Under the pieces are notes generated by a model. It was not told the origin of the DNA. It saw only the letters and a list, made by a program, of their open reading frames with translations, and did no database searches. The position numbers and the translations under genes are program-made. This document shows, in pieces, positions 8,342 through 16,025 of a DNA stretch of 49,437 bases. Position 1 is the first letter of the stretch. Every line of letters begins with the position of its first letter. Source of the DNA: Bdellovibrionales bacterium. Its GTDB lineage: Bacteria; Bdellovibrionota; Bdellovibrionia; Bdellovibrionales; Bdellovibrionaceae. The stretch spans positions 1 to 49,437 of the forward strand of contig SXSU01000018.1 of the NCBI GenBank assembly GCA_005793345.1, in the 5' to 3' direction.

Positions 8342-10063
8342 CTAACTCTCTAAAAGTGATTCATTAATTCGTTTTAAATTAATTTTTCCTTTTAAAACTT
8401 GATTTCGAATTTGTTGAACAATGGCATCTCGTCCAACAGATTCATTTTTTATTGTTGAAGAATCTTCGATAAAATCCAAAGAATTCGCAAAATTAAATTG
8501 AACCTTGATACTATTTGCTAGAACAGGATTAACTCTCGATAAAATTTTATCTGCAAAGGAAATTTTTGATAAATAAGATGCAATTTGATCTGTTGGTATA
8601 GAAACAAAAATTTCATTCAAAACTTCAATTGGTAAAATCAGTAAACTTTCATCTAAAAACAATGAGTCTATGACTTGATCAAATAATTCTTTATGATTTA
8701 CTTTTAAACCTTGAATCAACTGGTAACGTGCTTTTGGTTCTAATGTATTAATTAATTGTTCAATAACTGGAAGTTTATTAAGTTCAACGGTTTTTAGTTC
8801 TGTTCGTTTTGCTAAATACATATTTCGAATGAAAAGAGCTCGTTCCCTCACTATTTTATCTGATAGATATTTTGTTTTTGTTATTTCATTAACTAAATTT
8901 GAAATTTGTTGTGGCTGCAATTTTTTATAAAAAGCATTTTGCAAATGATTGGGTGAAAATGATAAAACCAATGCTATATCTTCTTCTGCTAATATTTGCA
9001 GTAAATGAAAAAATTCAGAAGTATCCAATGTATGAATAAAAGAAAATTCTTCATGAAGTGATTTTTCATAGGAACCAACTTCTGCCGCGACAATATATCT
9101 TTCAATTTTATCAAAAAAACTCCAGACATCAAGATTTGATTCTGCGATATCATTATAGTTTTGATACGCTTCTCTGAGCTGTGTTAGTTTTTCTTTAAAT
9201 TCTAGTTTATCTGCAAATGGTTTTAAACTTTCAGATCCAAAATGTCTTAATAATAAACATAAATTCTTTAAATCTGAATTTTGTAAAAATGGAGTCAATG
9301 CCATTTCAGTTAAAATTTGATTTTGATTTAGTTTGTCTTTTAAATGTTGTGAACGATTTAATATCATTGCAGTAGTAACATCAGGGATTGCATTTTTATT
9401 CTGCATTGAATTCTGCAATGCAGTCTTCTCTAAGTCTTGAGAATTTAACTTCGGATTTAATTTCGAATTTATTTTTGATTGACGTGAGAGAAAATAAACT
9501 AAACTTGCTAGTAATAACAATGCAGCCATACCGATTAAAAGATACAAATTATTGTTACTATTTTTTTCTTGAGACTTGTTATCTTGTAATTTCAAATCAG
9601 CCTGTGGCAATGGACTTGCCAATAGTTGCACCAGTTGGTTTGACTTCGGATTTAACTTGCGTCCAATTAATTGCAACTGAGTTCCTGACCATTTAGCTTT
9701 TGCTAAAATTCGTTGTTTTATAGAATTTAAAGTTTCATTATTTAAGGTGGACTCATAGGTAAATTCGCACTTCACCTGTGAAATTTTATACTGTGGAGTT
9801 TTTATATTTTCTTGTGGAGTTTCCAGCCCAGGTAATGAGGAGTCTTGTTTTTCATCCAAAGTTAAAAATCTTACAACATCACAATTAACTGGTGAACATA
9901 AACTCGAAGGGCATTCTTCACTAAGGACTTGATAAAATTTTTCTTGATAACTTTGAAGTTGTGATTCAACAACTGCAGGTATCTGAATAGTGTCTTCTGA
10001 AATTTGTGCGAACCCCATATTACCAAATAATAATATTAAAAAATAACTAATTAATTTGTTCAT
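8342..10063 (-). CDS. membrane-anchored FliG-like motor protein
   Basis: This 573-residue protein has a signal peptide (residues 1-19), a periplasmic region of about 150 residues with Cys pairs, one membrane helix at about 173-193 (LYLLIGMAALLLLASLVYFL), and a cytoplasmic half that resembles FliG. Residues 340-420 match the FliG middle domain: ILAEEDIALVLSFSPNHLQ corresponds to the SEHPQTIAVVLSYL region. Residues 430-565 match the FliG torque domain with almost no gaps. DSLFLDESLLILPIEVLNEI lies over the MFVFEDILKLDDRSIQLVL segment, and VGRDAIVQQIRNQVLKGKIN over the closing helix. The DDRS of the charged ridge is replaced by PIEV. FliG is normally soluble and held by FliF; here one chain supplies the anchor and the switch-like part. 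ATG 10063 overlaps the upstream stop by 4 nt. With MotAB-like genes divergent from this operon, a rotor or stator-contact role is the best inference. Confidence 0.72.
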   Translation of the reverse strand: MNKLISYFLILLFGNMGFAQISEDTIQIPAVVESQLQSYQEKFYQVLSEECPSSLCSPVNCDVVRFLTLDEKQDSSLPGLETPQENIKTPQYKISQVKCEFTYESTLNNETLNSIKQRILAKAKWSGTQLQLIGRKLNPKSNQLVQLLASPLPQADLKLQDNKSQEKNSNNNLYLLIGMAALLLLASLVYFLSRQSKINSKLNPKLNSQDLEKTALQNSMQNKNAIPDVTTAMILNRSQHLKDKLNQNQILTEMALTPFLQNSDLKNLCLLLRHFGSESLKPFADKLEFKEKLTQLREAYQNYNDIAESNLDVWSFFDKIERYIVAAEVGSYEKSLHEEFSFIHTLDTSEFFHLLQILAEEDIALVLSFSPNHLQNAFYKKLQPQQISNLVNEITKTKYLSDKIVRERALFIRNMYLAKRTELKTVELNKLPVIEQLINTLEPKARYQLIQGLKVNHKELFDQVIDSLFLDESLLILPIEVLNEIFVSIPTDQIASYLSKISFADKILSRVNPVLANSIKVQFNFANSLDFIEDSSTIKNESVGRDAIVQQIRNQVLKGKINLKRINESLLES

Positions 10064-10707
10064 GGATTTTTATCCTCTTCTTTTTCTAAATTATCAATTA
10101 CCTTTTGTACTCTTTGACTTGGCTCCAACTCTTGAGCTTTTTGATAACTAGCCAATGCCGCTTTCTTTTCACCCATTTTTAACAATAGAGCCCCTTTTGT
10201 ACGAAGGGATTCTGCATGTTGGGGATATCGTTCTAAAATTTGAGTAACATATTCTAACGCCAAAGAGTAGTTACCAGATTTTGCTAATTTTTGAATTTCA
10301 GTTTGTGATTTAGTAATACTCACAGGTTGAGCTTTTGCAGATATGCTCTTACCATCCTTTAAATAACTCTCTTCAATTGCTTTGTCGGAATCTGACGGTG
10401 GAAGGGGAATTAAATTAAAATTGCGATCATTACCTTTACCTTTATGATCAATAACTATTTGCTGTCCCGATGAAATAACTGGAATTTCAACTTGAGTCAT
10501 GGTTTTACCATCATTAAAAGCTACTTTCACAACTTGCTGTTGATGATTTGTAGCTACAGTATTATTTACTTCACCAACTTCTCGTTTAGAAGTTTTTGTC
10601 ACAGGTTCTTCCACAATATAATTCCAAAATTCACGACCACTGGCACAACCAAGCAGTACCTGCACTTCAATTACTAAGCTTAATAATATAATAATTCTTT
10701 TATTCAT
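10060..10707 (-). CDS. TPR lipoprotein
   Basis: The 215-residue product has a canonical lipobox (VLLGCAS, Cys at about 21). A polar linker of about 110 residues follows, and a C-terminal pair of TPR units at about 135-205: EIQKLAKSGNYSLALEYVTQ and then LLKMGEKKAALASYQKAQEL. The N-terminus has GREFWNYIVEEPV directly after the Cys, and Asp is absent at +2 (it is Ala), so outer-membrane sorting is expected. GAGGT precedes the ATG by 5 nt. It lies directly upstream of the FliG-like gene with a 4-nt overlap, so the two are probably made together. A scaffold or pilotin-like role for the complex is possible but unproven. Confidence 0.7.
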   Translation of the reverse strand: MNKRIIILLSLVIEVQVLLGCASGREFWNYIVEEPVTKTSKREVGEVNNTVATNHQQQVVKVAFNDGKTMTQVEIPVISSGQQIVIDHKGKGNDRNFNLIPLPPSDSDKAIEESYLKDGKSISAKAQPVSITKSQTEIQKLAKSGNYSLALEYVTQILERYPQHAESLRTKGALLLKMGEKKAALASYQKAQELEPSQRVQKVIDNLEKEEDKNP

Positions 10708-10731
10708 TTCTACCTCAAAACTTTTAAAAAA

Positions 10732-11697
10732 CTACAACAAAAACGGAAACAATACTGGATTTAAAAATGTAATACCAAATGAAATTGTTCCCTTAGAATT
10801 AGCCATTCCAAATAATGCATAATTACCACTAATTGCCCATTGCCCCATTGCTTGATAAACTAACGTTACTGGATTTTTTGGATTTGCTGAATTTCCATAA
10901 CTAAATAATGTTATAAATGTCGTTAAACTAAAATTTAGTTTACGATGATTTGGAATTAAATAATGATAAGTGGCACCCAATCCCCCTACAGGTTCCCATA
11001 GCGAAAGTACTAAACCTGATAAATGTTGATTGCGATCACCCCATTGTTCAAGAAACTCAAACTGAAGAGTATTTCCTTGATAAAATCCAAAATCTATAAA
11101 TACATAGTTTAATGATTGTCCGGATTGTCGCCGTTCAAGTTCTTTTGCTAAATGCAATGGTTTAAAACTACTCTCAAGTGTTTTTGTACTATCAGCAATT
11201 GTCATAAATAATATTTTGCCATCACTAATTCGAATGAGTTTAGTTTCCACTCCTGCTGGAGATTCTTTAATTGTCAAAAATGATTTTGCATTTTTATAAT
11301 TAGGCCGTGTTTTTAAAACCGCAAGATCAGCTAAAGACATTTCACCATTTATTATATTTAATTTTCCATCATGAGAAACATAAGTACGATTTTGAATGCA
11401 CTCTGGACATAATATTAACTCTTGGTTATTAAAAAGCTGTTGCAACATTTGATACGTTACACTTGCAAAATCACTTGCAGACTCTTTCCAATAACTTTGA
11501 GGAACACCTATTAAAAGTGGTGTCCATTCCTGCGCTAAACCTGGATTTTTTTGTAATTCATTTTGCAATTGATCCGATAACACAGCGAGGTCGCTTTGTG
11601 TTTGTTGAAAAATAGCAAATGTAGGAATCCTAAAAATAGTAATTAAAATATAAATTGTAAATTTACTGCATTTTTTTAAAATATTATTTTTTACCAT
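10732..11697 (-). CDS. exported FlgO/CsgG-like N-domain with barrel-like C-terminus
   Basis: The 321-residue product has a signal peptide (to about residue 28). Next comes an alpha/beta domain with CPEC at residues 97-100 and the strand ETKLIRISDGKILF at 151-164. This recalls the FlgO/CsgG/TolB-N pattern in which a strand ends in a sequence like TGeil. The last 130 residues have alternating strands and end in PVLFPFLL. It aligns end to end with the next gene upstream (11691-12842) through the CxxC, the KIL(F/W) strand and the barrel region, so the two are tandem paralogs. Start and upstream stop overlap (TGGTAA), and no independent ribosome site is evident, which indicates coupled translation. 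FlgO-type proteins form outer-membrane rings around some flagella, but the family link is by pattern only. Confidence 0.55.
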   Translation of the reverse strand: MVKNNILKKCSKFTIYILITIFRIPTFAIFQQTQSDLAVLSDQLQNELQKNPGLAQEWTPLLIGVPQSYWKESASDFASVTYQMLQQLFNNQELILCPECIQNRTYVSHDGKLNIINGEMSLADLAVLKTRPNYKNAKSFLTIKESPAGVETKLIRISDGKILFMTIADSTKTLESSFKPLHLAKELERRQSGQSLNYVFIDFGFYQGNTLQFEFLEQWGDRNQHLSGLVLSLWEPVGGLGATYHYLIPNHRKLNFSLTTFITLFSYGNSANPKNPVTLVYQAMGQWAISGNYALFGMANSKGTISFGITFLNPVLFPFLL

Positions 11698-12842
11698 TGG
11701 AACACCAATGCCGTTCCTATTCCATGATAAGGAATAATCAATGATTGTTCGTGAATAATTTTACTTTTACTCAGAGCGGGAATAAACTCTAAATAGACTG
11801 ATAAACCAAACTTATATTTTATTAAAGCCTCAAAACCAAATTGATAATTTGTCAAAGAGGCCTTAGGATCATCATCACTATTAATTAGTTTATTTAAATC
11901 CAATTGATTCTCTGCAAATACCGCTGCACCTGGACCTTGTAATCGCATATATTGAACACCTAAAAACCAATACATATCTGGATGAATCAAACTCGGTGAA
12001 TCTCGAAACATGAGCTTCGAATAACGACCGCCGACAGTCCATCCTGAATAGGAATCACGAACACTTCCAACCCCAACGCTCAATCCAAATTTTTGATTTC
12101 GCTCTGGAAGAATTTCACCTTCTAAACTTTGCTCTCCAAATAGTAATGGAGGTAAAGTGTAGTTCTCATCAGTTTCAAAATTATGAATTTGCAATCTCGA
12201 TATAAATTTTAAAGGTTCTCGTCCTATCAATATTTTGTTTTGAATTTCACGTGCACTTTCTAAACTTAATAAAGGGGTTGCTTCTCGCAAGGAAGCCCGC
12301 ACGCCCATACTGGTAGAATACTTCTGGGCCCATAATATTTTTTGCGGGGGAGCCAGTTCAAAAATATGAGATTGTAAATAAATTTCTCGTTCCTGGACTT
12401 CAAAGTTTAATGACAGAGCCATTGTTTTGGGTGCAAGTTTTAAAATTCCATTTAAAACTTCAGGTTGATCAATACCACGACTAATAATAGTTTTTTCAGA
12501 ATTAGAATAAGAGACAATCTGAGAACATGAAGAGCAATGTACAAGTTCTATTTTTAATTGTGGATTTTTTTGGAATAACTCGTAGAGCCTATTTTCGATT
12601 ACAGTATTAAAACGATTATCTAAACTTACTGGTGCTGTAATTTCAACAATTGTAACTTGAGTTTGATTGCTAAAAGGTGGGTTTTTTAACCAACTATAAA
12701 CCATGTCATCGACCAATTCAGCAGCCATTATATGTAAATCTCGAAATATAATTTCTTCTTTTGATTCTACATTAAGACAAAATCCAAACCCCACAAAAAA
12801 AATAAAAATAATACTTATAAATCTTATAAAATATATTTTCAT
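11691..12842 (-). CDS. outer-membrane protein, FlgO/CsgG-like N-domain plus beta barrel
   Basis: The 383-residue product has a signal peptide, then a domain at about 35-180 with the helix AAELVDDMVYSWL, CSSC at 103-106, and a closing strand QKILWAQKYS at 168-177. This resembles FlgO/CsgG-type domains. From about 240 on come amphipathic strands such as FGLSVGVGSV, SGWTVGGRYSKLMF and YWFLGVQYMRL, ending in GTALVFQW with a terminal Trp, typical of outer-membrane barrels. It is a tandem paralog of the next gene. It overlaps the genes on both sides by 4-7 nt. It is likely a barrel-anchored ring or channel component at the outer membrane. Barrel confidence is higher than N-domain confidence. Confidence 0.62.
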   Translation of the reverse strand: MKIYFIRFISIIFIFFVGFGFCLNVESKEEIIFRDLHIMAAELVDDMVYSWLKNPPFSNQTQVTIVEITAPVSLDNRFNTVIENRLYELFQKNPQLKIELVHCSSCSQIVSYSNSEKTIISRGIDQPEVLNGILKLAPKTMALSLNFEVQEREIYLQSHIFELAPPQKILWAQKYSTSMGVRASLREATPLLSLESAREIQNKILIGREPLKFISRLQIHNFETDENYTLPPLLFGEQSLEGEILPERNQKFGLSVGVGSVRDSYSGWTVGGRYSKLMFRDSPSLIHPDMYWFLGVQYMRLQGPGAAVFAENQLDLNKLINSDDDPKASLTNYQFGFEALIKYKFGLSVYLEFIPALSKSKIIHEQSLIIPYHGIGTALVFQW

Positions 12843-13438
12843 AATTTTCTCACTTCAATTAGCTCAGAATTATTTTTTGAAAAATAACTTATTTCCATAA
12901 AAGCCATTGGATCTTGTAATTTTTTGATTTTGATTTTAATTCGCGGATAATAATTTTTGTTATTAGATATATTATTTGATAATCGACTGACAGTCTCAGG
13001 ACCAAATACTGCTGTAAATTCTTGGATAAATGTAGATTTTAAGGTGGGCAATACATCAGTCATATCTGTTTCAAATTCAAATGACAGAGGTTGCTTTCCT
13101 TCTTTTAAAATTGTATTAGCTCCCCCACTATCCCCTTCAATGATTTTTTGTAATGCCATGGCTGCACTTCGTGCTCGATTGACTTGATGAGAAGCAATAT
13201 AGTCTACAAAACTATTTCTCTCACCATAGTTAAAAATATTTCGTTCGCATACATAAGTTCCTTTTAATTTAAATCCATCAAGTCTATGGGGCTCGGGTAT
13301 TTGTAGACTTTTTGTATTTAAATCTTCTTCAACACAATGGGGTTCTTTTGAATTGAGCATGTCTTCAGGACTCGCAAAAAAATATTTATCTGCTGAAGTT
13401 CCAATTACTAATAATAGAGCAAAAAATATTGTACTCAC
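12839..13438 (-). CDS. exported hypothetical protein
   Basis: This 199-residue protein has a short hydrophobic N-terminus (MSTIFFALLLVIGTSA) that fits a signal peptide. The start is GTG with GGGAG four bases upstream, and it overlaps the upstream stop as GTGA. The mature part has two Cys (PHCVEE and YVCERN), a helical segment with RARSAAMALQKII, and a basic beta region (YPRIKIKIKKL). No domain is recognised. It is the second gene of the operon, between a lipoprotein and the barrel paralogs, so a periplasmic subunit of the same complex is likely by association. Confidence 0.6.
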   Translation of the reverse strand: MSTIFFALLLVIGTSADKYFFASPEDMLNSKEPHCVEEDLNTKSLQIPEPHRLDGFKLKGTYVCERNIFNYGERNSFVDYIASHQVNRARSAAMALQKIIEGDSGGANTILKEGKQPLSFEFETDMTDVLPTLKSTFIQEFTAVFGPETVSRLSNNISNNKNYYPRIKIKIKKLQDPMAFMEISYFSKNNSELIEVRKL

Positions 13439-14070
13439 AATGCTCCCGTAATCATTTGATTAGTCGTATAGATACGATTGCTAATATAATCAGAGATTAA
13501 TTTATCTTGATGGATCTCCGAATTGCGCGCATCAGACTGATTTAAAAGTACAAGCCAACCAAAATAAGTTCTACGATTAAAACTCATGGGATAATTATTA
13601 GTTATAGTTCCATTTTTATCACGAATTACTAACTCACCATTCTCCCATTCACGTCCTTTACATGGTATTATCCAAAAGCTTAAATAACTAATCCAACCGC
13701 CAAGCCCGCAGCCTTCACTTTTTTGCAAAATACGACGGTAGCTAATAATATAATTATATTTTTCATCTGAGTTCATTTTTAAAACATGAGCACCATAAAA
13801 TTCTAATTTCTTTTTAATGGTTTTACAAATAGTTGTACTGGGAGAATAATTAGAATTGGTTTTCAATTCCCAACTTCTACAATCTAATTTTATTGATAAA
13901 TCTTGCAAACTTTGACTTTCCTTTAGATTTAAATCTAAAGGCCTTTGCCACTCACCAGAAGGTCCATTCTCTGAAGTCAATTCAAAAGAAGTGCAACCAG
14001 ACATTGCAAAAAGCAAAATCAGTCCATATACTAATCCCATGTATATTGGTTGCAAAAAATTAATTCTCAT
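13435..14070 (-). CDS. lipoprotein, first gene of the envelope-machine operon
   Basis: This 211-residue protein has a hydrophobic leader ending FAMSGCTS, a good lipobox. The mature part has Cys in DCRSWEL, TICKTI, EGCGLGG and IPCKGRE. It also has a Tyr-rich stretch (YNYIISYRRIL) and a hydrophobic aromatic segment ISYLSFWIIP near residue 127. The overall pattern is of a beta-rich lipoprotein. No family is recognised. No strong ribosome site precedes ATG 14070, and an ATG at 14040 would shorten the leader. It is transcribed divergently from the MotA-like gene, with 222 nt between start codons. Confidence 0.6.
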   Translation of the reverse strand: MRINFLQPIYMGLVYGLILLFAMSGCTSFELTSENGPSGEWQRPLDLNLKESQSLQDLSIKLDCRSWELKTNSNYSPSTTICKTIKKKLEFYGAHVLKMNSDEKYNYIISYRRILQKSEGCGLGGWISYLSFWIIPCKGREWENGELVIRDKNGTITNNYPMSFNRRTYFGWLVLLNQSDARNSEIHQDKLISDYISNRIYTTNQMITGAL

Positions 14071-14139
14071 TGAATTTTTATATATGAATTAAAATTGATT
14101 TTCAATACTCCAAATTAAATAGAATATTTAATTAAATTA

Positions 14140-14168
14140 ATTATACGAATGAGAGACAAAAATTGTCT
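14140..14168 (-). promoter_or_regulatory. candidate promoter with a palindrome at -35
   Basis: Read on the minus strand, a perfect TATAAT lies at 14140-14145. Its -35 position (14163-14168, 17-bp spacer) reads AGACAA, far from consensus. That hexamer is one arm of a perfect inverted repeat AGACAA-AAA-TTGTCT at 14154-14168. A good -10 with a poor -35 under a palindrome suggests a site for an activator or repressor. It would drive the eleven-gene operon. Confidence 0.35.
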
Positions 14169-14240
14169 TGATTTTTAAAAAAATAATAAGAGTTCTAATT
14201 CAACTATAAACTTTATCAATTAATCACTATAACTGCATCA

Positions 14241-14267
14241 GATTAAGTCTGTTGAGCTTCGCTATTT
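14241..14267 (-). repeat. dispersed GAA-loop element, copy C (partial)
   Basis: On the minus strand this stretch reads AGCGAAGCT, then CAACAGACTTAATC. It shares the CAGACTTAATC core and the GAA-loop mini-hairpin with the copies near 19 kb and 36 kb. The stem here is AGC/GCT rather than TCGC/GCGA, so pairing is kept while bases differ. It lies immediately upstream of the MotA-like gene. Confidence 0.5.
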
Positions 14268-14292
14268 ACTAAAAGAATGAGGATTTTAAATA

Positions 14293-15024
14293 ATGGGAAC
14301 TTCGATTTTTGGATTTTTAACTTTAATTGCTGTTTTTATTTTTTGTCTGGGTGACAAATCTGAAGTGCAATCTCTTGGCTTTTTTGATCTCCATGCAGCA
14401 GTGGTTGTATTTGGCGGAGTTTTAGGAGCTCTCTTAATCGCACTTAACAAAGACACTTTAAAATTAATGTTTTCTTCACTCTTAAAACATTTTATTGGTA
14501 TTAAAAAAGCAAGTGATGAAACTCAATCTATTAAAAATGAAATTGAAAAAATAAAAACTGCATGTCGTGATGGTAACCGTGCAGTACTGCTAAATTATGT
14601 CGACCAAAGTACATCTCTTGAAATTAAATATGCTACGCAAATTATATTGGGACAAATTCAAGGTCCTTCTGCTATCGAAAAGTTTGCAGAAATTCGACAA
14701 TTGTATCTTTCTAAATATGAACCTGTTATAGAAGGTTGGGATCTCATTTCAAGATTGGCACCTTCTTTTGGTATGGTTGGAACTGTAACAGGAATGGTAC
14801 AACTTTTTAAAAATATGTCGACGTCAACTGATAATCTTGGAGGATCCATGGGTATGGCTTTACTAGCAACACTTTACGGTATTGCACTTGGTACAGCTCT
14901 AGGTGGCCCAATGTCAACGCGCTCAAGTAATGAACTTAATGATAAGTTAAATTTAGTTGATTACATTGAAGCAATTTCGAGTTCACTCGTTCAAGAATTT
15001 AAATTACATAATGGTAATAAATAA
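14293..15024 (+). CDS. MotA-like stator protein
   Basis: This 243-residue protein has the MotA/TolQ/ExbB layout. Two membrane helices at about 4-20 and 29-51 are followed by a cytoplasmic loop of about 95 residues, then helices at about 150-172 and 183-207. The conserved prolines are present: Pro157 in RLAPSFGMVGTVTGM and Pro206 in GTALGGPMSTR. In flagellar MotA the loop carries an Arg and a Glu that touch FliG. Here the loop reads CRDGNRAVLLNYVDQ, with Arg but no acidic residue at the expected Glu position, so the contact surface has probably changed. GAGG precedes the ATG. Its stop overlaps the next start as TAATG. Full MotA proteins are usually 250-295 residues, so this is a compact version. 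Confidence 0.88.
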   Translation: MGTSIFGFLTLIAVFIFCLGDKSEVQSLGFFDLHAAVVVFGGVLGALLIALNKDTLKLMFSSLLKHFIGIKKASDETQSIKNEIEKIKTACRDGNRAVLLNYVDQSTSLEIKYATQIILGQIQGPSAIEKFAEIRQLYLSKYEPVIEGWDLISRLAPSFGMVGTVTGMVQLFKNMSTSTDNLGGSMGMALLATLYGIALGTALGGPMSTRSSNELNDKLNLVDYIEAISSSLVQEFKLHNGNK

Positions 15025-15656
15025 TGATCAGAAGAAAAAGATTAAAAACGGGAAATGAGGGATGGTTAACAAGTTACGCAGATTTAATTACTAATCTGTT
15101 AATTTTCTTTATTTTAATTATTGCCGCCTCAGAAGTTAAAATAGGTAAATTGGAATCTATAGCCTCTTCTTTTAGTAAAAATAAATCTGCATATTCACTG
15201 TACAGTGCTCAAGAGGATTTAAAACGTGAAATTGAAGCCAAAAATATTTCAAAGTTTGTAGAAGTCCAACTGACAGATTCAGGATTAGAGTTATCATTTA
15301 ACTCTGGAATTACTTTCACATCAGGATCTTCTATGATCCTTCCCCAAATGATTGAGCCCATGAAGAGTGTCTTAAAAATGCTTCTGCCCTATGGTGAGAA
15401 ATATCATTTTGCAGTCGAAGGTCATACTGATGAAGTTCCAATTAAAAAAGATTCTGTTTTTAAATCAAATTGGGATTTGGCTGCTGCTAGGGCATTGACA
15501 GTGCGCGATTATTTAGAAGATATTGGTTTAGAGAAAAATAAAATTAAAGTTGAATCCTATGCCGACACTAAGCCCCTTGAAATGAAAGATCTTTCAGTCT
15601 TAAATTATCACGAAAAGTTGGCAAAACACCGTCGCGTTGTTATTAGAGTTTACTAA
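15024..15656 (+). CDS. MotB-like stator protein with OmpA domain
   Basis: The 210-residue protein has a basic cytoplasmic start and one membrane helix at about 18-36. The ion-binding Asp20 sits in the MotB plug motif WLTSYADLITNLLIFF. A short linker and an OmpA-like peptidoglycan-binding domain (about 85-210) follow, with GHTD at 133-136 and NWDLAAARALTVRDYL, which contains the conserved Arg. These are the hallmarks of a peptidoglycan-anchored ion-channel subunit working with MotA. Flagellar MotB is usually 250-300 residues; the shorter linker here fits a compact stator. It is coupled to the MotA-like gene. The pair sits divergent from a FliG-like gene and envelope genes rather than flagellar or chemotaxis genes. 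Confidence 0.9.
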   Translation: MIRRKRLKTGNEGWLTSYADLITNLLIFFILIIAASEVKIGKLESIASSFSKNKSAYSLYSAQEDLKREIEAKNISKFVEVQLTDSGLELSFNSGITFTSGSSMILPQMIEPMKSVLKMLLPYGEKYHFAVEGHTDEVPIKKDSVFKSNWDLAAARALTVRDYLEDIGLEKNKIKVESYADTKPLEMKDLSVLNYHEKLAKHRRVVIRVY

Positions 15657-15704
15657 AAATTGAGTTTTATTATCTACGTAAAAATTATAAAAAAGAAGCA
15701 CTAC

Positions 15705-15732
15705 TTGACACTATCACTGTCATTAAGATACT
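15705..15732 (+). promoter_or_regulatory. sigma70-type promoter of the S4-domain gene
   Basis: A perfect TTGACA at 15705-15710 and GATACT at 15727-15732 are separated by 16 bp. A start about 7 bases on, near 15739, would give a leader of only about 20 nt before the GTG at 15760. Confidence 0.55.
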
Positions 15733-15735
15733 AGC

Positions 15736-15750
15736 CTACATCAAATGTAG
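15736..15750 (+). promoter_or_regulatory. leader hairpin overlapping the ribosome site
   Basis: CTACAT-CAA-ATGTAG forms a perfect 6-bp hairpin at the predicted 5' end of the transcript. Its 3' arm shares AG with the AGGAG ribosome site (15749-15753). It could limit translation or be bound by the S4 protein itself; that last idea is inference. Confidence 0.4.
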
Positions 15751-15759
15751 GAGATACCT

Positions 15760-16023
15760 GTGTCAGAATTTATTCCCCCAATTCCACCAAAGTCTTTTCG
15801 TGTCACTTTAGAAGTACTAGCAAAAAATGCTCGTCTAGATCAAGTTTTACTTGCAGCACTTAAAACACAAAATCAAAATTTAACGCTACAAAATATTTCT
15901 AGAACTCAATTTAAAGAATTGTTTAATCAATCTAAGATTCAAATCAAAGGACAAACAGCCAGACCGTCATCATCTATAAATCGTGGCACAACTTATGTCG
16001 ATATTTTAGGTTTTAAAAATTAA
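15760..16023 (+). CDS. S4-like RNA-binding domain protein
   Basis: This 87-residue protein is essentially one S4-like domain. RLDQVLLAALKTQ is the opening helix, ISRTQFKELFNQSKIQIKG matches the SR-x-x-x-x-x-I-x-x-G-x-V-x-V-N-G type motif, and RPSSSINRGTTYVDI matches the closing GD-x-I strand. S4 domains bind structured RNA, usually rRNA or tRNA. Small stand-alone S4 proteins such as YaaA or Hsp15 types act on ribosomes. A Pro-rich start (SEFIPPIPPKSFRV) precedes the domain. The start is GTG, chosen because AGGAG lies 6 nt upstream. A gene for an exported peptidase-like protein follows after 2 nt. Confidence 0.75.
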   Translation: MSEFIPPIPPKSFRVTLEVLAKNARLDQVLLAALKTQNQNLTLQNISRTQFKELFNQSKIQIKGQTARPSSSINRGTTYVDILGFKN

Positions 16024-16025
16024 TT

